Positions 8,065 through 16,767 of a stretch of DNA of 40,876 nucleotides are shown piece after piece; position 1 is the first letter of the stretch, and each line of letters begins with the position of its first letter. Where the stretch lies: NCBI GenBank assembly GCA_964369605.1, contig CAYJFD010000020.1, positions 1-40,876 of the forward strand, written 5' to 3'. This DNA comes from CAYJFD01 sp964369605. GTDB lineage: Bacteria; Bacteroidota; Bacteroidia; Bacteroidales; UBA932. Under the pieces are notes generated by a model. The model was not told the DNA's origin and made no database searches. It saw only the letters and a program-made list of their open reading frames with translations. Position numbers and translations under genes: made by a program.

Positions 8065-8727
8065 ATGAAACAACTATTGAGCTCAAACAAACTGTTCATT
8101 ATAGCATATCTTATTTTTGCCACTGCGCTTACCATAGGATTAGTTACTTTAAATAAGGTAGAATTACACTTATTTCTAAATAGCATACATAATAAAGGAT
8201 TAGATTTCTTGTTTGTCAACACTACAAAACTAGCTGAAGAGGCTACATTTATTTTTATTGCCTTTCTTTTGCTTTGGAAATTTGGGTTTGGACTCACCGC
8301 GTTAGTTGCTCAACTAGGAGCTACTACTGTAACTCAAATTATCAAGAGAACAGTTAATGCCCCTAGGCCTAAGAAATATTTCGCAGATAACTTTCCGGAG
8401 ATAAGCCTTAGCGTTCCTGAAGGATTCAGACTTTACTCAGCCCATAGCTTCCCTTCAGGGCACACCACAGCGATATTCGCGATTATGGTATTCTTGATTC
8501 TATCAGTGAAAAATAACTATTTAAAGTTACTTTTCTTTATTATCGCTCTACTCACAGGCTACTCAAGAATTTATCTTTCACAACACTTCGCTTTAGATGT
8601 ATTGGTAGGATCCTTCATCGGTAGTGCAGGAGCATTTTTTGCTTACGCATATATACCTCAAACAAAAAAATGGTATAATTTCTCTTGTATTAAATCCGGC
8701 TTAAACCTAATTAAATCTAAGAATTAA
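8065..8727 (+). CDS. PAP2-superfamily membrane phosphatase
   Basis: This 220-residue integral membrane phosphatase carries all three PAP2 signature motifs: Lys94 to Arg101-Pro102 (KRTVNAPRP), PSGH at 130-133 with the histidine acid, and Ser167-Arg168 followed by His174 and Asp178 (SRIYLSQHFALD). About five to six hydrophobic helices surround them. Family members remove phosphate from lipid carriers, such as undecaprenyl diphosphate, or from lipid A. The convergent glycosyltransferase next door suggests an envelope-glycan setting, but a specific substrate cannot be assigned. The start at 8065 follows from the promoter box at 8036. Its last 11 bases overlap the 3' end of the opposite-strand glycosyltransferase. 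Confidence 0.92.
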   Translation: MKQLLSSNKLFIIAYLIFATALTIGLVTLNKVELHLFLNSIHNKGLDFLFVNTTKLAEEATFIFIAFLLLWKFGFGLTALVAQLGATTVTQIIKRTVNAPRPKKYFADNFPEISLSVPEGFRLYSAHSFPSGHTTAIFAIMVFLILSVKNNYLKLLFFIIALLTGYSRIYLSQHFALDVLVGSFIGSAGAFFAYAYIPQTKKWYNFSCIKSGLNLIKSKN

Positions 8728-10045
8728 TTTTTATTCTTGCAGCTATCTCCCAAGCTCTAAGCTTATCTTTATATAGGTTATTCTTATTTACAGCTACTGG
8801 GTCAAGGGCGGCATCAGAATTTCCTGACCACCTACGACAGTAGTATAGGGAATCGTATATCCTACCTATTTTATATTCTCTTGATATACGTAAACCTACA
8901 GCATAATCCTCACCGTAAGAAGTATTAGGGAATAGGATACTTCTTATTATTGGCGTATAGAAACACCTAGGAGCACCAAGTCCATTAATTCTTAATGCAT
9001 TATTATGACCATTTGTATCTGTCCACTCTTTATGATCTATTAAACCTGGTGCTATCTCGTTTAGACTCGAATCTGTTAGGGTGTAAGAACCTATCAACAT
9101 AGCACATTTTTGCTGATAAAAAGCATCAACTATTTTTTGAAGCGTATTTTCGCTAGAATAAACATCATCGCTATCTAGCTGAACTGCAAACTTACCACAC
9201 ACATCACTCTGCACAGCCAAACTCCAGCACCCTCCTATTCCTTTATCTCTTGTGCTAGGTTTTAATATTTTTAATCTTGTATCTTGACTACTCATCTCTT
9301 GTAATAATTCTGATGTCCCATCAGTAGAATGGTTATCCACTACTATTATATTATATGAGAATGTTGTTTTTTGTAAAAAAGCAGAGTTTAGAGCATCCCT
9401 AATGGTTCCAACTCTATTATATACTGGGATAATCACAGAAACCTCGTCATCAAAGGTCTCATTTGCATTCTCAAAATCTATTTCATTTGTAATGGGTGCA
9501 AGGTACGCGTTTATTCTTTTTAGGTAGCCTGAAAAAACTTGCTCCATTTCTATTTGTATATCTCTATTTTGAGGATTTACATAATCAAACTGTTTCTCCC
9601 CTGATAACCTCTTATCTATAGATCCCAATGTGTATAATGGCTCATTTATGTGCACTATCTCTCCTGTTTGTGACAGTCTTAACCTTAAATCATATAGACC
9701 AGTATAATTACTGTTCGCTTTCTCGTCTTGCATTTCCTTTGCTGCCTCTAGAAACTTATCTCTTGCAAGAAGTATTACTGGTCCGAAATCAAAATCATCT
9801 CTGACACTGCCTTTCACATACTCTCCTAATGGCATTACTTTAAGTGCTGACTGACTTTCAGTAAAAAAGTCTGAATAAAGCATCACTGCACCTGTATCAT
9901 TAGCTACTTTTAAGAACCTATCTATGGATTCTTGTGATAGCTCTACATTTTGGGTCTGCAAGAATATATAGTCAGTAGTGCTGATTCTTTCTGATAGTTT
10001 TATTAATTCTGAGCTAGATGGGAATTTAGATATAGTATAAATCAT
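8717..10045 (-). CDS. Two-part glycosyltransferase, family 2, with truncated N-terminal GT-like half
   Basis: The C-terminal half, from about residue 200 to 442, is a GT-A domain of family 2. The nucleotide-sugar core VSVIIPVYNRVGTIRDAL leads to VVDNHSTDGT and the metal-binding DSDD at 291-294. The N-terminal half (1-185) looks like the second half of another GT-A domain, with GAVMLYSDFF, FDFGPVILLARDKF and LYDLRLRLSQ. It lacks a recognisable nucleotide-binding front, so it probably no longer binds a sugar nucleotide. The protein has no signal peptide or membrane span, so it is likely cytoplasmic and adds a sugar to a lipid-linked glycan. Its donor and acceptor are unknown. It overlaps the convergent PAP2 gene by 11 bases. 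Confidence 0.88.
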   Translation of the reverse strand: MIYTISKFPSSSELIKLSERISTTDYIFLQTQNVELSQESIDRFLKVANDTGAVMLYSDFFTESQSALKVMPLGEYVKGSVRDDFDFGPVILLARDKFLEAAKEMQDEKANSNYTGLYDLRLRLSQTGEIVHINEPLYTLGSIDKRLSGEKQFDYVNPQNRDIQIEMEQVFSGYLKRINAYLAPITNEIDFENANETFDDEVSVIIPVYNRVGTIRDALNSAFLQKTTFSYNIIVVDNHSTDGTSELLQEMSSQDTRLKILKPSTRDKGIGGCWSLAVQSDVCGKFAVQLDSDDVYSSENTLQKIVDAFYQQKCAMLIGSYTLTDSSLNEIAPGLIDHKEWTDTNGHNNALRINGLGAPRCFYTPIIRSILFPNTSYGEDYAVGLRISREYKIGRIYDSLYYCRRWSGNSDAALDPVAVNKNNLYKDKLRAWEIAARIKINS

Positions 10046-10094
10046 AGTTCTTGGATGTATTATAGTACAAATTTGGTGATTATTTAGCGAAAAA

Positions 10095-10127
10095 CAAAAA
10101 AAGGGGATGTACTAAATGTACACCCCC
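10095..10127 (-). terminator. Rho-independent terminator of the M6 protease operon
   Basis: On the minus strand, arms of 10 bases (10118-10127 and 10103-10112, one mismatch) close a five-base loop and are followed by a run of seven T residues. It lies 22 bases after the stop of the small lipoprotein gene. Confidence 0.85.
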
Positions 10128-10149
10128 AATGGTTCGCAAATTTATTATA

Positions 10150-10575
10150 CTATTCAAACTTCATTAGTATGCCAGTATAACTTTTTGCATGCCAAATCCA
10201 AACCATATCTCCTGAAACATTTAACACTTCAAATGTAGTCTCTTCCAGATCCAGTCCTTCTACTCCAAAACTTGCACATTTTGCTTTAATTTTTTCTCCT
10301 AATATAGGCTCATGGTCAAGCGAAACATGGTAATATTTCGTGAAGGATAAATTTGAAACACAATACTCAGTTCTATCTTCGGTGTATGACACCTGATCTT
10401 CCTGAAGTATTTGATCTACAAGCTTACCATCAATAGACACTCCGGGCTCTGTTAAAGCTAAGAACTCAAGTCTTGTTTCTTCTTCCCTTGGGTCCACTTC
10501 TGGTTCGTTAACACAGGCTCCTAAAAGCAATAAGGAGCTTATTATCAATAAAGTATTTAATATTATTTTTTTCAT
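10150..10575 (-). CDS. Small lipoprotein of unknown function
   Basis: This 141-residue protein has a lipoprotein signal with the lipobox LLGAC, so Cys21 would be lipidated. The residues after it are acidic (VNEPEVDPREEE), in keeping with export to the outer membrane in this phylum. The mature part of about 120 residues looks like a small beta-rich domain and has two further cysteines that could pair. I recognise no family. It is 15 bases downstream of the giant M6 protease and is closed by the terminator at 10095-10127, so it is the last gene of that operon. A role as partner or inhibitor of the protease is conceivable but rests on position only. Confidence 0.8.
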   Translation of the reverse strand: MKKIILNTLLIISSLLLLGACVNEPEVDPREEETRLEFLALTEPGVSIDGKLVDQILQEDQVSYTEDRTEYCVSNLSFTKYYHVSLDHEPILGEKIKAKCASFGVEGLDLEETTFEVLNVSGDMVWIWHAKSYTGILMKFE

Positions 10576-10590
10576 CTTTTATTCATTTAA

Positions 10591-13500
10591 TTATTTTACT
10601 TCGATTGTACGATTTACGATATAAACCTTATCGCCTCTTTGCACTCTACAAGTTAACTTATGCTTTCCTTGTACAAGTATTAATTTGTCACGACTTAGTT
10701 TTTCATCGTTATTATACCAAGTGATTACATCACCAGATTCGATATTAATAGCTCTTAACTGTAATACTGTCTCGGCTGTGTACTCAGAATCCTTCACTAG
10801 AATCATAGGAAAATGATGGACTTTTGCAAGCGTTGTAAAGCTCGATTTGTGCATATCATTGAAGTCCTTTCCATTTGTACTTCCTTGAATTATAAGCTCG
10901 TACTCTGTTCCTGGCTGTAATAAAACTAATTCAGTACTGAAATGCTTAGTTAATACTTGCTCCTGAACTGCACCTTCAACCTTCTGCTTGTATAATATCT
11001 TAAACTCAGTATAGTTCTGAGGATTCCATTCCAAGCTAGTGGTTGTTTGTCCTTCAGTTACCTCATAAGCATTTACCGTATCCTCGGATTGAGTATAGAA
11101 ACCTATAACCCAGTTACCTTCAACATCACCGGAGCTTTCTGAAAGAGAAATAAATGATTCACTCATAGCACTATAAAGAATATCTGCTTTTCCAATAGTT
11201 TCTAAAGAATTCACATAAGATTTAATCAGAGGCGTATGTTCTTCATTATAATCGCTAATTCTATATCCGATATAATAACTCTTTCCTTCTTCTATAACTA
11301 CTTGCTCATCAAAAGGAATATCTACTGAAGCCATGATTAATTCATTTCCTACTCTTACTTTTCCAGACTCATATAAGTATTCATCTATAGTTACATCATA
11401 TATAAGATATTCTACGGTACATGGTCCTCCTACTAATGAATTTATTTTTGTAATACGTTCTCCTATTAGGTGAGTTAACTCCTCAGCTTCCCACTTTGCA
11501 AATGGCATAATTGGCGCACCTCTATCTCCGAGTAATAAATCTAGCGAAGGAACACTCCATGTATGATACTCTGCAACAGTCTCGTTATACGTATTCATAA
11601 ATAAATTCATTTCTTTTAGCCCTCTACCTACTTCTACTACTGAGTTGATAGTTTCAAAACTTTCTAACTTCACCTCTATATCATAATGCCCTTCTGGTAT
11701 TTCGATAAAGTATTCACCGTAGTTATTTGTTTTAGTACTATAAGATGTGGTATTTCTTGTTCTAGTATATGCTACCTGAATCATTCCATTCGCCTCACTT
11801 CTTTCTGCAGCCACTGGATAAAAAGTTACACTAGCAGCAGGAAGGCTATTACCTAAAGCACTTGCTACAAAACCTTGTACTCCTTGCACATATTCTGCTT
11901 TTATAGATATTTTCCCTGAAACATTAGGATACTTTTCACTTGTCGCTGTGATAGTTACATTCTCAGAATCTTTTATAAATGTTACCGCTCCATTCTCATC
12001 AACCGTTGCGATAGATTCATCTGAACTAGACCATACTAAGCCTTTATATACTGCATTTCTTGGTAAAACTTCGGCATTCACTCTGCTTGGAAGACCCACA
12101 TACATTTTTTGATCTTGGTTTATCGATAGATTAATTGTCTCTACCTCAGCTATCTCTCTTTCTTTAATATATGCTCCCATTATCCAGTTACCGTTAACTC
12201 CTGAAGTCATATTATAAATAGGAGTAAAACCACCTTGATTATCCCAAGTAAGATTACCTAATCCATCTTGTAAAGGAGAATCTGTGTCGACTGCTACTGA
12301 TCCTATCATCTGGATAGTTAAATAATAATCTGTATCTGGCATAATTACCGTAGGTGCCCCAAATTTGAAAAGATTCTTTCCTACCTTTGCAGGACTAGCA
12401 GAAGTTAATGAGGTCGGTGTTAGGAGGCCAAAATCTCCTTTTGTAGTTATAGACATCTCAACATAAGAGTGATTCAGCTCTCCAATTATAGCTTCTCCTG
12501 CTACTAATTCGTATCCAATCTTATCGACTAGACTTTCTTTTGGTATCTTAATAGCATACATAGCTAATTGCTGAGACTGAGTGAATGCTGGGGTCTGATA
12601 ATCTCCATAATACTTATGTAGTTCAGCTTCGTAGATTTTATTCTCGATAATTTCTAATCTACCAAAATCAGTTAGAGTATTTTCGTGATCATTTGAGTTA
12701 TATGGTCTCGTATATTCTGTTGGTAACATACTATATACATACTCTCCCACTACATCTGGAACATTCGGACCTGCTAGGTATCTATAGCCAGACTCAAGGT
12801 CTACTGTAAATTCTCCATTTTCATTTGTAGTCGCAGTAGTAGTATTCGTTTTAGCTTTATGCATAGTCATCTTGGATATGTCTAGCTTTTTCTCTCCACT
12901 TATTATTTCTGCTGAATTAAAACTTGGAGCCTGACTAGGTGCATTCTCTTGCGGCGCTAACTCGTTTGGAATAGGTATAAACCTCATTTCTACATTTGCT
13001 GCAGGTTTAATATCACTTGTATTAGATATATTCATTACTGTACCTATAGCCTTAGCTGGCATTCCATCTATTACATTAACCGTAATGGTCATACTCACAT
13101 TTGGATCTAAGATTGAAGTAGCTGTAAGCGTAGCTGTTCCTTTAGAAACACCTAGAATATCGCCATTATCATTTACATCTACGATTCCTCTATCACTTGA
13201 AGTCCAGTAACAATTTGGATTTACATTTTCCACAGGTATAGTTAACCACATAAGGGTCCATCTTGTATTTAGTGGTAGATTTACAGTAGGCATAGATGGC
13301 ATAAGAATGGATGGTGCCGAATATGATGTCTCTGGAGTTAGCATTAGATCAATCATAAGGTTTCCATTAATCGTACCCTCTGACATCTCTCTGACAGTTG
13401 TAATAAGTCCCATATCCAAGTCTATATTATTACTGATTCCATCATATTCTAGAGATTCATCATCGTCTACTCCGAAGATTACATGACTTCCTAGTACATT

Positions 13501-15708
13501 TCTAACCATTATCTGAACTTTATAGTCACACATAGGCTGTACTTCTAGTCCATAAGCGCTAATATCAAGTGTAGTCCAGCCTAGCATATCTTCTGTTACT
13601 GAAATAGGAATACCTATTGACTGACTAGAATTTTGCATATTTTGTACTATTAAAACTCCATCAAATGGGGCAAGAGTGTAGACTCTCACTTCTTTCATAG
13701 CTCTTCCTAAGTGGTGTTTCAACTTTGTTGCTGGAAGCAAGATATTAGGTCTAAAGTTAACGCCTCCGTCAACTCCGATCGCTACTTCAAATCTTCCATT
13801 ATGATAGCCAAGAGGTATATACTTACTCTCTTCTTCAGTATGAACAGTAATATTTAATTTATAGCCTTGATATACATGGATATTTGAGACATAATCTACA
13901 TACCCAAAAGCTTTTACAGTAATATTATAGGAACCATCAGGTACATTATATAATGTAAATTCGCCATTTGCATCGGTTTTAATAGTATGAGTATTATCTC
14001 CGCTTCTTGGAACAAATTGCATTCCTGATTCTGCACCTTGAGGTGTCGACTCGGTTAAAATAATCTCAGCATCATATAATGGCATTCCAGAAGAATTTCT
14101 AATTTTTCCAAATACTGAATAATCATAGAATTCTTTTACATTAAATGTGATATTCTCGCCTACTTTCTTAATACTATTTAGCTCATATCCAATATTTCGA
14201 CCACTCCAACTAACTGCTGCTGGAGTTGTTGTTGGAGACCAAGAGTCATTTGATCCATAAGGGAATGGCACTTGCTCCCAAGTTTTATCACTTATAGGAG
14301 CATTTCCTGCGACTACAAATTTAACACATTCATGCCCTATATCTGCATTTGGTTGATTCATTTCCCACTTTTGAGTCATAGGTGCTGATCTATCAATATG
14401 AGTTATTATTAATCCATCTGCAGGTATATATGCATCCCATCTTGAAGATGTTTTGCTTCTGTTTTCTATAAGGAAGTACTCTCCCTCGACCTCTGTTCCT
14501 ATTTTATAACTTATATTATTTTGAATAGGCTCTAATGTGATAGCCTCATCGCGACTTACCACTGTTGGCTCTACCCATCCAATCATTTCCATCTCAAGGG
14601 CATTCATTAATGGAGGAGTATTTCCTTCATTATTATATAGACCCATAGTCATAATATCATATTCTCCTAATCCATAGCTATAACCATTAGTCTCGCCATT
14701 TGTATCATAATGATCAGCTAGTCCAAATACGTGACTAAATTCGTGACAGAATGTTCCGATACCAGCTATAGTTGCTCCTTTGTTTCCCCTTAACTCAGAG
14801 GTACAAGCATAGACGTCTAATATTTTTCCATCAAATGTATGACCTCCTTGTACATTCCACTTGTGAGGCCAAATACTTTCAGCTGGACCACCTTCTGCTT
14901 GATTATATCCAGCATAATAAACAAATATATTATCTATATAACCATCATTATTTAAATCATACTGAGAGAAATCGACTCCGTCATTATCAGCTAAAGTAAC
15001 TGCTTCAAGTATCATTTCCTGTGCATTCTTATCTGAATACCCTTGACCGCTACCTCCGTAGTATTTTCTTACCTTACTTAGAGTATAAGGGCCATATACA
15101 TCAAATTGTCCATTGAATTTGCCATCTGAATTATCAGAGAAATAATCTTTAGCACTTCCTACCGCTCCAGCCACACTGTAATTCTCTTGGTTAAGTTGAT
15201 TATCAAATGCTTGATTAGGATCACCTACCCTAAATTTCACATCCTTATAATCTATTAAGATAACTACTGATTTTACGTCTCCCTCATGTGGAAATTTTGT
15301 AGATCTAGTGTTTCTTCCTGCTTCTGCTCTTTTCATCGCTGAGACACTAGAAGCAACGCTTCTCATGTTAGGCATACTCATCTTTGAAACAAAGCTTCTT
15401 TCTGTTGAAGTTCTACTTGAAGAAACTCTTTGTGATGAAAGTTGCATAGTTCCATCATTATTATATTCTGCATAGTAGTATATTCCATCTTCACTAGCTA
15501 TAGTATAGCCATCAACAGTAGTTGTCCATCCAAAAAATTCATCACCATGAACTCTAATCTTTAAAGTACTCCCATCACTCTGGGTTACTGTAATCACCCC
15601 TGGCTTCGCAGGTGCTGCATTGGCGTCAGATACAGTATTAAACATAATCATAACGCAAGTCACTATGGATAAAATCCATTTTAAACTTGAAAACGTGTAA
15701 TTTCGCAT
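10591..15708 (-). CDS. Giant secreted M6-family metalloprotease with three repeated accessory modules
   Basis: The 1705-residue protein starts with a signal peptide ending near SDANAAPAKPG. A short pro-region (about 32-110) contains VHGDEFFGWTT. The M6 (immune inhibitor A type) catalytic domain covers roughly 140-530, with the zinc site HEFSHVFGLADHYD beginning at His322. Behind it come three rounds of a carboxypeptidase-regulatory-like beta domain (about 530-625, 890-1010 and 1278-1370). Each is followed by a beta-rich domain of about 150 residues that ends in NGN[LW][MI][IM]- or EGNWVIGFYT-like strands. Bacterial Ig-like Big_2 domains (about 808-885 and 1190-1275) separate the rounds. An FN3-like domain and a C-terminal Ig-like domain (about 1630-1705) end the protein. 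The catalytic site looks intact. I see no classic type 9 secretion C-terminal signal. It sits between two lipoprotein genes in one operon. Confidence 0.93.
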   Translation of the reverse strand: MRNYTFSSLKWILSIVTCVMIMFNTVSDANAAPAKPGVITVTQSDGSTLKIRVHGDEFFGWTTTVDGYTIASEDGIYYYAEYNNDGTMQLSSQRVSSSRTSTERSFVSKMSMPNMRSVASSVSAMKRAEAGRNTRSTKFPHEGDVKSVVILIDYKDVKFRVGDPNQAFDNQLNQENYSVAGAVGSAKDYFSDNSDGKFNGQFDVYGPYTLSKVRKYYGGSGQGYSDKNAQEMILEAVTLADNDGVDFSQYDLNNDGYIDNIFVYYAGYNQAEGGPAESIWPHKWNVQGGHTFDGKILDVYACTSELRGNKGATIAGIGTFCHEFSHVFGLADHYDTNGETNGYSYGLGEYDIMTMGLYNNEGNTPPLMNALEMEMIGWVEPTVVSRDEAITLEPIQNNISYKIGTEVEGEYFLIENRSKTSSRWDAYIPADGLIITHIDRSAPMTQKWEMNQPNADIGHECVKFVVAGNAPISDKTWEQVPFPYGSNDSWSPTTTPAAVSWSGRNIGYELNSIKKVGENITFNVKEFYDYSVFGKIRNSSGMPLYDAEIILTESTPQGAESGMQFVPRSGDNTHTIKTDANGEFTLYNVPDGSYNITVKAFGYVDYVSNIHVYQGYKLNITVHTEEESKYIPLGYHNGRFEVAIGVDGGVNFRPNILLPATKLKHHLGRAMKEVRVYTLAPFDGVLIVQNMQNSSQSIGIPISVTEDMLGWTTLDISAYGLEVQPMCDYKVQIMVRNVLGSHVIFGVDDDESLEYDGISNNIDLDMGLITTVREMSEGTINGNLMIDLMLTPETSYSAPSILMPSMPTVNLPLNTRWTLMWLTIPVENVNPNCYWTSSDRGIVDVNDNGDILGVSKGTATLTATSILDPNVSMTITVNVIDGMPAKAIGTVMNISNTSDIKPAANVEMRFIPIPNELAPQENAPSQAPSFNSAEIISGEKKLDISKMTMHKAKTNTTTATTNENGEFTVDLESGYRYLAGPNVPDVVGEYVYSMLPTEYTRPYNSNDHENTLTDFGRLEIIENKIYEAELHKYYGDYQTPAFTQSQQLAMYAIKIPKESLVDKIGYELVAGEAIIGELNHSYVEMSITTKGDFGLLTPTSLTSASPAKVGKNLFKFGAPTVIMPDTDYYLTIQMIGSVAVDTDSPLQDGLGNLTWDNQGGFTPIYNMTSGVNGNWIMGAYIKEREIAEVETINLSINQDQKMYVGLPSRVNAEVLPRNAVYKGLVWSSSDESIATVDENGAVTFIKDSENVTITATSEKYPNVSGKISIKAEYVQGVQGFVASALGNSLPAASVTFYPVAAERSEANGMIQVAYTRTRNTTSYSTKTNNYGEYFIEIPEGHYDIEVKLESFETINSVVEVGRGLKEMNLFMNTYNETVAEYHTWSVPSLDLLLGDRGAPIMPFAKWEAEELTHLIGERITKINSLVGGPCTVEYLIYDVTIDEYLYESGKVRVGNELIMASVDIPFDEQVVIEEGKSYYIGYRISDYNEEHTPLIKSYVNSLETIGKADILYSAMSESFISLSESSGDVEGNWVIGFYTQSEDTVNAYEVTEGQTTTSLEWNPQNYTEFKILYKQKVEGAVQEQVLTKHFSTELVLLQPGTEYELIIQGSTNGKDFNDMHKSSFTTLAKVHHFPMILVKDSEYTAETVLQLRAINIESGDVITWYNNDEKLSRDKLILVQGKHKLTCRVQRGDKVYIVNRTIEVK

Positions 15709-15731
15709 AAGGTTAATTTGTTATTTATATT

Positions 15732-16652
15732 TTAGATTAAGTCGATATTTTGATACTTATCAGTAGTAGTATAAGTATAGTAGACCTCTTGAGGTTCTGG
15801 ATTTTCTTCGTCTAAAGATAATACTATCAAATCGAAGACATAGTTATAGGTATCACCTGATTTACTTACTTCGACTTTTCCTGATTCTATTGAATATGTT
15901 GCAGGACTGCCTGCTGTTGTCGTCGTTAAGTAACTTTCTGATTTTCTCATTGTAAACTCTGAATAATCATCTCTTATTACATAAGTGCCTACAGGCAGAT
16001 CTTGGTATTCTTTTCCTTCTACTCCTTTTTTCGCATACGCCGCAAATCTTATTAATAATCCTCCTGCTGTTGTATGATCTGGATAAACATAATCTCCTGC
16101 AAATGTAAAAGACGACACAGTGCAGAAAGTACCGTTAAAGTGTGCTGTATTTTTATCTGAGGCAGTTTCTTCTGTATACATTAGTCTTCCCATTATGAAT
16201 TCACCTTCAAATTCTGTAGGGGGAACTTCTACTTCTAAAGTTGTAAAAGTTGTAGTTACTACTTCTGACTCGATTCCATCGAAATCTATCGCAAAAGCGC
16301 TTAACACATAAGCTGTATTTGGAGAAAAACCATCATTAGATGTAATGATTGATTCAGTTGCAGAATAGGAAATTCTTAGTTGATCTTTTGATACTGGTTC
16401 AGTTCCTTCTTGATATGAATAATAAACTTTAACTGCATCTTCTAATGTTATTTCTGCTACAACTGTTGAAGAAGTTACTCCCGATATTACAAGTTCCACC
16501 TTTGCTTTTGATATGTCCTCAGGATCTGGTGGCTCTGGAGTTTCATTTCCTGGTTCCTTTTCACAACTCACTGTTGTCAACCCAAGAGTAAGTACTGCAA
16601 TGAATGTTAGAAAAATTCTAAGTAGTTCATTTTTTTTCATTGTTTTTAACAT
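15732..16652 (-). CDS. Lipoprotein with FN3-like N-terminal domain, unknown function
   Basis: The protein has 306 residues, or 302 if the second ATG at 16640 is used. A hydrophobic signal ends in the lipobox TTVSC, and a Pro/Glu-rich linker (NETPEPPDPED) follows it. Residues of about 48-135 resemble a fibronectin type III domain, with the typical pattern NTAYVLSAFAID near its end. The rest is a beta-rich domain with a Gly- and Tyr-rich core (for example LPVGTYVIRDDYSEF), a build seen in many Bacteroidales surface lipoproteins. It is the first gene of the operon that continues with the giant M6 protease 23 bases later. It could act as a surface anchor or substrate-contact partner, but that is inference. 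Confidence 0.8.
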   Translation of the reverse strand: MLKTMKKNELLRIFLTFIAVLTLGLTTVSCEKEPGNETPEPPDPEDISKAKVELVISGVTSSTVVAEITLEDAVKVYYSYQEGTEPVSKDQLRISYSATESIITSNDGFSPNTAYVLSAFAIDFDGIESEVVTTTFTTLEVEVPPTEFEGEFIMGRLMYTEETASDKNTAHFNGTFCTVSSFTFAGDYVYPDHTTAGGLLIRFAAYAKKGVEGKEYQDLPVGTYVIRDDYSEFTMRKSESYLTTTTAGSPATYSIESGKVEVSKSGDTYNYVFDLIVLSLDEENPEPQEVYYTYTTTDKYQNIDLI

Positions 16653-16728
16653 TTTATTTTCGCTTTAGATTTTAATGCAAAAAAACAATGAATAATAACA
16701 AAAAGCAAGGTTAAAAGGCATTCAAAGG

Positions 16729-16738
16729 AGCAATTGCT
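16729..16738. promoter_or_regulatory. Candidate operator palindrome AGCAATTGCT
   Basis: A perfect 10-base palindrome lies in the 115-base gap between the stop of the TPR/AraC regulator and the first gene of the M6 operon. Its position about 80 bases before the lipoprotein start fits an upstream regulator site. No binding evidence exists. Confidence 0.25.
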
Positions 16739-16767
16739 TATTCTGAACAACTTTTATAGGTATAAAT

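Noticed and set aside
10591..15708. Type 9 secretion C-terminal domain on the M6 proteases
   Set aside because: The C-terminal 80 residues look like an Ig-like fold and lack the usual conserved end motifs of type 9 cargo.
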